From Thecamonas trahens ATCC 50062 (Eukaryota; Apusozoa; Apusomonadida; Apusomonadidae): a DNA stretch of 64,000 nucleotides. The notes under the pieces were generated by a model that saw only the letters and a program-made list of their open reading frames with translations, was not told where the DNA came from and made no database searches. Position 1 is the stretch's first letter. Each line of letters opens with the position of its first letter. Shown here in pieces: positions 56,401 to 64,000 of the stretch. The position numbers and the translations under genes were made by a program. The stretch lies in assembly GCF_000142905.1 (NCBI RefSeq), contig NW_013657674.1:287472-351471 (forward strand), read 5' to 3'.

Positions 56401-59055
56401 CACGACGCTGTCCGTCTCACCAAGTGGCGGCCCGAGTACGATGTCCAGGCTCTTGCCCTGCAGAGCCTATCGCACTCAGTGACCCTCACCAACGCGTGGA
56501 GCGGTCTCACTGCGGGTGGGTGCATCAATTTCCCGACCTCGGCCCTCAACCCCATGTATGGCATTCGCGTCGCCGGCCCGTCGCCGTCTGTTATCCATAT
56601 CCTCCTCCGCCAGCTGGCAGAGCCTGGGAAGGAGCTTGTTCCCATTGGCATTGTTGTCGCCGACGTTGGTGACGCCAACCCGCGCACCACCCCGATCCGG
56701 GCTGAGGAGGCCATTGGCACCTCGGGCGACTTTCTCAATGCCGCAGAAGTCACCGCCACCGTCGTCTTGCCCCCAGCCGCGCACCCGTACCTGCTTGTCT
56801 GCTCCACCTTTGCGCCCAACCAGGAGGCCGGCTTTGAGATCGTCATCACTTCGGACGCGCCGGTCACTGTCTCGGAAGTACCCGACCGCGACGCCGACGA
56901 CCGCGACGCTGATGCTGCATCCGCGCTCCCGGTCCCCACGCGGACGTCCAAGCCGGCCACTGTTGCTCGCTCGCCGCCGGCGCTCCATGGCTCCGCCGAG
57001 GCCGCCGACCCCGGATATTCGATGGTCGACTATGTGCCAAAGCGCTCCAAAACTACCGTCCACCGCGTCGATCCCAACTCGCAAGTCGAGTCGGTCGAAG
57101 CCGCCGAGGTCGCCGTCACCGATGCCGGAGGCCCTGTGGTCCAGGCCGATGTTGGAAGTCCGGTCGCCGTTGCACGCCCATCAGGCCTCATATCAGACGA
57201 CTCTGCTGCTGCCGCCGCTCTCGCTGGTCCTGCCGCTGAACAGGCCTCGCCACCGGCCCTGCTGGATCCAGCCAAGCAGCGTGCCGCTGTTGAGGCTCGC
57301 GTCAATGTCGCGTTGAACAAGGATCTTCCAGCGAGCGCCGCGCCGCGCGCAGCAGTCGACCACCACCTCGTCGTTATGGACGACCTCATCGACACGCTCG
57401 ATGACCTGATGAACGGTGAGCTGTCGTCGTCGGCGACGTCGTCGGCGCGTGCCTCGCTCGCCTCCTTGGATGGTGGCGGTCAAGAGGACAACGCCAGAAG
57501 CGCCACGGCCGATGCCACACCACCCACCGAGCCTACGGCCGAGTCCGAGGCTCGGCCCAACGCCCGCCAGCGCAAGATCTCGCGCTCAGAAGCCCGGATG
57601 TCGATTGTTCCGCGTTCGATGGCACGGTCAACGACGCTTGCGGCTGACATCCGGAGGATGACCCAGTACGGACCCAGCGGCCCGCGCCGCGGTTCGCTAC
57701 CGGAGAACAAGCGCATTCGCGCCCTCACCGATCCCGAAGACGTTGGCGGTGCTGGCACGGTCTCAGACGAAGACTCGGAGCTGGACTGGTCCGAGTACCC
57801 GGCGCTTCCAGTCCCAGTCAACGTCATCAAGCAGCTGCTGCAGTTCCTCTTCTCCATCTTTGACGCCAACACACCGTCGCACATCATCGGTACGGTGCTC
57901 ACCCAGCCAGACGGCATGCTCGTCCGTGCGCTGGCCAAGACGCTCACCATCAAGCAGGCCGATGTCATCGCCATGCCGCTCGTCCACGTCTTTGGTTCAC
58001 AGAAACGGCTCATGATTCTTGTTCAAACCCTCATCGAGTACGAGATCGGGCGGACACCGGCATCGGCCGGCTCGACCCTCTTTCGGTCCAACACCCTCAC
58101 CACCAAGGTCATGTCAGCGTACTGCACCGTCATGGGCTCCGACTTTCTTGCCAAGGTCATCAACCCGGTGCTTGAGGTCATCGAGGCCGACCCGAACAAG
58201 CTCAAGATCGAAAAGTACGGCGACAACCCCAAAGAGAACGTTGAGCGCCTCGTTAATGTTCTCAACATGCTCGTCGATGCCATCTTTTCGTCGGTCGACA
58301 ACATGCCGCTTGAGATCCGCACCATCTGCCACGCCCTCGTTGTCCGCGCCCGCCCCAAGTTTCCGCAAAACGAGATCCACGTTCTCGCAGGCCTCGTCTT
58401 TCTTCGCTTCATCTGTCCCGCGCTCGTCACCCCATCCAAGTATGGCCTCCGGGACGCCCCGCTCACCCGGGCGGTCCAGGCAGGCCTCGTCATGGTCTCC
58501 AAAACTATCCAGCGCCTCGCCAACGGCGTCATCTTTCCCGGCAAGGAGCCGTACATGGTTGAGCTCAACAAGTTCATCGAGGGCCGCGCCGCAGAGCTCA
58601 ACACCTTCCTTCGCGCCCTCGCCGACGTCTCGGTCGCCACCCGCTCCATTCGCATGGGCGTCGCCATCTCCCACTTTGAGGCCATCGAGGTCGACGAGCT
58701 CTCGTTTGTCCAGGGCCAGACTCTTTTTGACATTGTCACCACAGACTCGCCCGAGTGGATGTGCGGGTGCGTCAACGGCAAGACTGGCCTCTTTCCCACA
58801 GAGTTTGCCCGCATCCTGCGCAAGCAAGTCCCGCGCTACAAGGTGGAGCCGCTTTGCGAGCTCTCCGTCCCCCAGCGCAACGCTCTCATCGACGTCATCC
58901 GTTCCGTCATGAACGACTCGCAGGAGGCCATCGTCGGTGTCATCTCCTCCGACTATCGCGCCAAGGAGGACGACGTCGAGCTCTTTCGCATGGAAAAGGA
59001 CACCCGCGTCAAGTCCACTTTCCGCCAGCGACTCCTTGCCAAGCTCCGTCGCTGA
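53484..59055 (+). CDS. RasGAP with six calpain-domain-III-like repeats and C-terminal SH3
   Basis: 1,821 residues. Exon 1 (53484-53558) encodes MSAALQPDLDDLDALMANM and ends at a GTACGT donor; exon 2 is 53665-59055. Six repeats of about 150-200 residues start near 141, 296, 457, 655, 808 and 966. Each has W-x-G/D-x-x-(S/T)AGG followed by N-P/A-Q-F or NPMY, as in calpain domain III (C2-like, often calcium- or lipid-binding). A disordered linker with poly-Asp inside repeat 3 precedes the GAP domain (about 1,405-1,680), which has the arginine finger in STLFRSNTLTTK and FLRFICPA. An SH3-like domain follows (about 1,690-1,747: ISHFEAIEVDELSFVQG, MCGCVNGKTGLFP). It should switch off Ras-like GTPases. 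I know no family with this order. Confidence 0.88.
55264..55305. repeat. GAC/GAT trinucleotide repeat encoding polyaspartate
   Basis: GAC units followed by GAT units, in frame, giving a poly-Asp loop in the third domain-III-like repeat of the RasGAP protein. Confidence 0.9.
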
Positions 59056-59159
59056 GATCGGCCGCACCAATCGTCGCGATAAATCACGAAAAAGCCTCAC
59101 CGGGGCGAAACCGTTGCTGCCAATCGGGACTCACCTTGCGTGTACGCACTCCTCCCCGA

Positions 59160-62100
59160 ATGTCGTTGCGTGCTTCGCTCGAAGCAGCCTACGCAGCCTC
59201 GCTGGCCTTGAGCAAGGCTGTTGAGAGCGCCTCGGTCCAGGACTCGCTCACCTCGACCAAAGATGCAGTACGCTCTCTACGCCTTTGTCCCCTTTCCCTT
59301 TATTCCCCTCCCTCCTTCCCTCTCTCCCTCCCTCCCTCCCCTCCCCCCCCCTCGTCTTTCTCGCACTAACACAGTTGTTCGTCTCCTGCCCCGCAGGCCG
59401 GCCAGGTCAAGCTCATCAAGGCAGCGCTGGAGAAGCTGGCCAGTGTGGCAGACTCTGCAGCCCAGAAAGGTACGCTGCCACAGCTGCTACATTGCTCCCC
59501 CCCCCCCCCTCCTCCTCCCTCTCCTCCTGCACCCCATCTATGGCGCCTCCTGTGGCGGTGCCGACTGGCAATGATCATTTTGCCGCACGCTCACCCCACC
59601 GCTCCCTCGCCTCCACACAGACTCGTTCGCCAAACTCGGCCAGATTGTGGCCGACCAGATGATGGCGGTTCTGAGTGCCGTCAAAGTGTTCGCTGGAGCC
59701 GGCGGTACTGGTGGTGGTGGTGATGTGCTGGCGCAAGTCGCCCAACTGCAAAAGGTTGTCGAGTCGATCGGGGCGAACGTTATGGGCGGTTTCTCGCCCA
59801 AGGAGGCGATCAGAAAGGCGGCCCAGCCACCACCACCGAGCCAGCCACCACCGCCGAGCCAGCCACCACCGCCGAGCCAGCCGCCACCGCCGAGCCAGCC
59901 GCCGCCGACGGCGTCGGGTGACTCGGGCCTCACAGCAGACCTGCACGCCGACTTTACCACAAAGTCCAAGGCGACGTACATGCGGGCCAACGAGATTGTC
60001 AACCTGGTCAAGGCCGGGACGGTCGAGGCTGTCTCGTCGTCTGTGCAGGAGCTGGCGCAGATGCTCAAGGATCTCATGGAGTCGGGCAAGAATGTGGCGT
60101 TTTCGCTCAACGACGAAGACCTTGCGCAGCGGCTTCTCGGCATGCTCAAGGAGACATACGCCCAGGCCGTGGCGGTCATTCATGCGGTGGCGCCAGCAGC
60201 AGAGGCACCAGGCAACGCGTCGCTTGCGCTTGCGCTCTCGACGAACGTCACGTCGATGACCCAGTCGATCAAGGCAGTCCTCTCGGCGCTGCCCACACCC
60301 ATCGACAGCGGCGGTGCGAGCGGCGCGAGCGGGGCTGGCAACTCGGTTGTCTTGCCGAAGCAAAACTCGCTGGATCTTGGTAAGATGAAGTCGGTCATCA
60401 CCGAAGTCTCCGACTTGACGCTTGACATTGATGGCATCGCACAGTCGATCGACGCCGAGCGCGACCCCGAGCGAAAGAACCTGTTCCTCCAGATCAACGA
60501 AGACATTAATGCCGGAGTGCAAAAGCTAGTCGAGGCCTCGCGGCAGTGGGCGGGTGACAAGCAGAATCCTGTCCTCGTCCGCGCCCTCATTGACGAGGTG
60601 TACTCTGTGGAGACCATTACCAAGAACGCGCTCACGGTGGCGCTCCGCGACACTGTGATTTCGGAAATTCGCGACGCTGCCAACGCGGCTGCGTTCTCAG
60701 CGACCGTCCATGCGGCCAACCCGTCGCTGGCAGGCTTCTTGCAGGGCGTTGCCTCACTGACCAAGATCATCATCGAGCTGCTAAGGTCTGTGGCGTCGGA
60801 CCCGACGTTTGTCGATGCCCATGTCTCGGCGGTGAGCACCGCCATGTCAACGGTGGTGGAGGCCGGCCGAGCGGTTGTTGCCGAGGAGACCAACGCCGAG
60901 GCCCGCGACCGGCTCGAGGCTCACACCTCGAGCATGGAGGCTGCAGTCCAGATCATGTCACAGCTGGCGCAGCACTGCGCAGCAAACCCGTCTGATACGG
61001 TCTCGGACCGGACGCTTAACGCCCGCGGTGGCGAGTACGCGGCCGCCATCCGCGGCCTTGTCGAGGAGGCGACCGGCCGCCGCAAGCGTGACGAGGCCAA
61101 GTCCAAGGTCAAGGCCGAGCTGGCCCGAAAAGAAGAGATGCTCCGCGAGCAGCGCCGTGCCGAGCAGGAGCGCAAGGAGCTCCAGCGCCAGGAGCGTCTG
61201 GCCAAGCAAAAGGCCATCCGCGAGCGTCGGATCGCCAAGGCACGTGCCGCTGCCGACGCCGCTCGCCTAGCCGCCCTCGCCGCCGTCACCGAGCTCTCCG
61301 ATGACGAGGCTGGCAACGATGCCAAGCCGCAGCCGGGGAGCAGCAACCCTGAACCCACGCCTGCGCCGACCAAGGCGCCGACCAAGGGCAAGGAGACCGC
61401 TGCCGGTGGCGACGGGTCCAGCTCATCGGGCTCAAGCTCGAATTCGAGCTCCGGCGACGGATCGGGATCGTCGAGCTCGGGCTCGGGCTCAAGCTCGGAC
61501 TCGGGCTCGGACGCCGGCCATGCGTCGAGCGCAAAGTCGCTGACTGTGTCGGTGACGAACCCAGTCTCGATGCTCCACAACCGCTCGACCGACGTGGCTA
61601 ACGCCGACCTCGAAAAGGCTGCCGTCGAGTTCCGCGAGCTTGCCGCCGAGCTCGGCGATTCGGCTGAGATCAAGGTCGAGCGGCTCCGCGATGTGACGAG
61701 CGAGATCATCGACCTCGCTGCGGCCATGCAGCAAGACATTTTTGTGCTCAACGACGTGGCACGCGACGGGAGCGCCATTGGCGCCGCCGCCAAGTCGCTC
61801 TTTCAGTCGTCTGTCACCATTCGGTCTGCACTCGACGACCTGCCAAAGGGCAAGCTCTGTGCCGAGATGGTGGTCATGCACGGGCCGCCACCGGCGCACT
61901 GGGTTCCTGCCATCCGCGAGTCAATCCAAGAGTCGTACGTCAACCTTGGCTCGCTGCAAGAGGAGCTCGAGTCGCGCAAGGGTGAGCTCGACGCCTTCCT
62001 CCGGCTCGAGCTCTCCACCGAGACCGAGTTCCTCACCGATGCAGTGATGGCGCTCACCTCGGCGGTGGCGTGGGAGCAGATCCAGCATGCGCTGCGGGTT

Positions 62101-63393
62101 CATGCCGAGCTTGCCCAGGATCTGGCCAAGCGCGGCGAAGCCGTCCTAGTCTGCCCGGAGCAGGCCGGCGTGCTCAAGGCACTGGCGCTGCTCGGTGCCA
62201 ACGTGGCCGAGATTATGGGCGCCATGGCCGAGCTGCCGCAGCACGTGGCCGACGCGGCGTCCGACGGCTCGATTTACCTGGCTACGCTGTGCAAGGCGAC
62301 AAACGAGTATCTGGCGGCGTTTATGGCCGCCGGCTATTCGCCGTCGGGCGAGCACGGTGTGTGCCCGTTGGCCATTGCCGCTGACGTCCGCGAAATTGCG
62401 CTCGAGGTTGTCGAGATGATCAAGTCATCGGCGACGAGCCGCGCGTCGCGGCTGTCCGCAGAGGACCGCGAGACCCAGATGGCGCGCGGCATGAACGTGG
62501 TCATGTACATGCGAGCCGTCATGGGCCTCCCCCCCATCGGCACCCTCATTCGCGACAGCGTCCTCGTCCCAGACGCCGTGGCCGAGATGGCACCCGGGGC
62601 GGCATTCATGAAGTTGCCCGCCGATGACCGCATCTCGACTCGCATCGTACTGGGCCTCGGCCGGCAGGTCGGTGACGCGCTCTCTGCGGTGTCAGAGGCG
62701 TTGGCGGCCGGCGCGCCGGCGCTTATGGTTGAGTCGACCCGCAAGGCCGCCCGTGTTGTCGACGCGCTCCTGGCCGAGGCCGAGGCCCAGAGCGGCGTGT
62801 CGGACCAGAGCGTGCGGCGGCTGCAGTCGGAGATGAGCCAGCTTGTCAAGATGGTGCCGACAGTGGCAGGCGCTGTGGCGAGCAAGTCGGTCGACTCTGC
62901 GTCCAAGACGACGCTGGTGGCGGACGTCTCGTCGCTGGCGGCGTGCGTGGCAGCGGTCATTATGGACATGGCCTTCCCTTGCCTCCAGTCGGACGTGCAG
63001 AAGTTTGCGTCGCCGCTCTCGGAGCTCGCGACGTCGGCAGCCGATAATGAGACGGCATTCTTCAACGAGATCTCGTCGCTCGCCATCCTCATGGTCACGC
63101 TCCTCAAGTCGATGGGCAAGCGCGACGTCAAGGTGTCGGAGAAGTGGGTCGACGAGGTAGCTACGCTGGTGACCAAGGTCGGCGACCTGGCCATCAACCC
63201 GCCAGCCTCGGCCTCGCCGCGGTTGGTCAACCTGACCAAGCGAGTCTCGCATGTTGCCGCCACGCTCATCCCCCTAGTGCGCCGGTACGTGGCCAACATG
63301 TCGTCGCCGTCTATGGCTTCGACCGCGCCCATTTGTGCCGCGCTCTGCCAGTTTGTCGAGGCGCTCCGTGAGCTTGTGGAGGTCCACATGTGA
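59160..63393 (+). CDS. Large all-helical protein, possibly talin/vinculin-rod-like; family not recognised
   Basis: 1,317 residues in three exons: 59160-59267, 59397-59469 and 59621-63393, both donors GTACGC and all phases matching. After a short helical start comes a proline repeat (PPPPSQ five times, 59824-59907). The remainder is nearly all amphipathic helix of Ala/Val/Leu/Ser/Glu composition, like the helix bundles of talin, vinculin and alpha-catenin. It is broken by a highly charged Arg/Glu/Lys segment (about residues 545-620) and a Gly/Ser run (about 665-690). No FERM or I/LWEQ domain is seen. The proline repeat would suit profilin or SH3 partners. The resemblance to talin rods is by composition only. 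Confidence 0.7.
59824..59907. repeat. 18-bp tandem repeat encoding PPPPSQ
   Basis: About five tandem units of 18 bases, in frame, with CCA/CCG drift between copies; they encode the proline-rich repeat of the helical protein. Confidence 0.9.
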
Positions 63394-63470
63394 GAGAGAC
63401 AGAGAGAGAGAGGAAGCACACAGTGTGCGTGTAGCGTGGCAGGAAAAGAACATTTAGCACAACCAAAGGC

Positions 63471-64000
63471 TTAACCGTGGTGCTCAACGACGCCGACGCT
63501 GATGGTGCGGGTGGCAAGGTCGATGGTGGTCTTGAACTGCTCAGGGACCGGGCACTCGGTGATGTCGCCATCCTCGGTGGCGGGCGGGAGGACGATGTTC
63601 ATCTCGTCAGTCTTGGACGAGACGATCTCGACGTCAGCGGCAGCCTCGGAGACAAAGACCTGGCAGCCCGAGGTCTTGTCGACGGTGATGGACGGGACGC
63701 GGCCGGTGACCTGGACCTGGACCGACTTGCAGTTGATGACCTCGACAACCGAGACGGCGTCGGTGAAGACGAGGCCGACCTTGGTGCAGGCATCCATGCA
63801 AATCGAGTTGACCTTGGCCTGAATCTGGACAACGCAGTTGTCGAGCTTGTACAGGTACACAGTCTGGTTGCGCTTCGGCTCGGCAATGACAAGGTCCTGG
63901 CGGTCGTCGTGGTTCTCGACCACCCACTTGTTGCCCTGCAGCTCAAAGACGGCCGGGCCCTTCTTCTTGGCGGCCTTCTTGACGGGCGCCTTCTTGACTG
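63471..64000 (-). CDS. Adenylyl cyclase-associated protein (CAP), C-terminal part; 5' end beyond window
   Basis: The visible 176 codons cover the C-terminal beta-helix (CARP) domain of CAP/Srv2. It starts with FELQGNKWVVENHDD after a lysine-rich linker, continues through KVNSICMDACTKVGLVFTD and VPSITVDKTSGC, and ends PVPEQFKTTI. CAP binds ADP-actin and recycles it; in yeast its N-terminus also links Ras to adenylyl cyclase. The start and N-terminal half lie beyond the right edge. No break or frame shift is seen. It converges on the helical-protein gene. Confidence 0.93.
   Translation of the reverse strand, partial: VKKAPVKKAAKKKGPAVFELQGNKWVVENHDDRQDLVIAEPKRNQTVYLYKLDNCVVQIQAKVNSICMDACTKVGLVFTDAVSVVEVINCKSVQVQVTGRVPSITVDKTSGCQVFVSEAAADVEIVSSKTDEMNIVLPPATEDGDITECPVPEQFKTTIDLATRTISVGVVEHHG

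Overview
Nuclear DNA of a GC-rich, intron-bearing unicellular eukaryote. There are no bacterial operons, Shine-Dalgarno sites or tRNAs. About 22 protein-coding genes sit close together on both strands, several interrupted by short introns with GT..AG ends. The donor is usually GTACGY and many introns carry long C-runs. The gene set (receiver-phosphodiesterase fusion, two-domain membrane adenylyl cyclase, Ras and Rho regulators, calpain, FAM227-like protein, no plant features) fits a flagellate or amoeboid protist. From memory it most resembles the apusomonad Thecamonas trahens; this species call is an inference and was not searched. The sequence behaves like a draft scaffold: it has a 403-base N gap and ten places where a good protein continues one frame away at a short homopolymer.

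Layout. 1-5614: a head-to-head pair of TIR-domain genes. One is a TIR plus guanylate-binding-protein-like GTPase, running off the left edge. The other is a TIR/NB-ARC-like NTPase/LRR protein with the layout of a plant NLR. 5899-12808: a FAM227-like protein, the Golgi protein UNC50 (containing the N gap) and a secreted carboxylesterase. 13169-14848: a membrane-anchored ankyrin-JmjC protein. 14971-33474: a cyclic-nucleotide region with a two-domain membrane adenylyl cyclase, the Golgi protein GOT1, a RegA-like receiver-phosphodiesterase whose metal site looks destroyed, and a giant coiled-coil protein (about 3,666 residues) ending in two cyclic-nucleotide-binding domains. 33483-36884: a calpain with four domain-III-like repeats. 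37216-39962: a secreted protein and two S-methyltransferase-like enzymes. 39981-44848: a RasGEF and a disordered acidic/basic protein. 45276-49938: ribosomal protein eL8, with a probable box C/D snoRNA in its second intron, and glycogen phosphorylase. 49965-52551: a C1-SAM-DH-PH RhoGEF. 52552-53483: intergenic, with an AT-rich island. 53484-63393: a RasGAP with six domain-III-like repeats and an SH3 domain, and a large helical protein. 63471-64000: the C-terminus of adenylyl cyclase-associated protein (CAP).

How the genes may work together. Three neighbours encode making cAMP, a degenerate and phosphorylation-controlled breakdown enzyme, and cAMP binding. RasGEF, RasGAP, RhoGEF and CAP are small-GTPase and actin regulators in the same stretch. 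The TIR pair is the best candidate for something undescribed: two NADase-type TIR domains, both keeping the expected glutamate, one joined to an NLR-type NTPase and one to a GBP-type GTPase, sharing a single 675-base promoter region.
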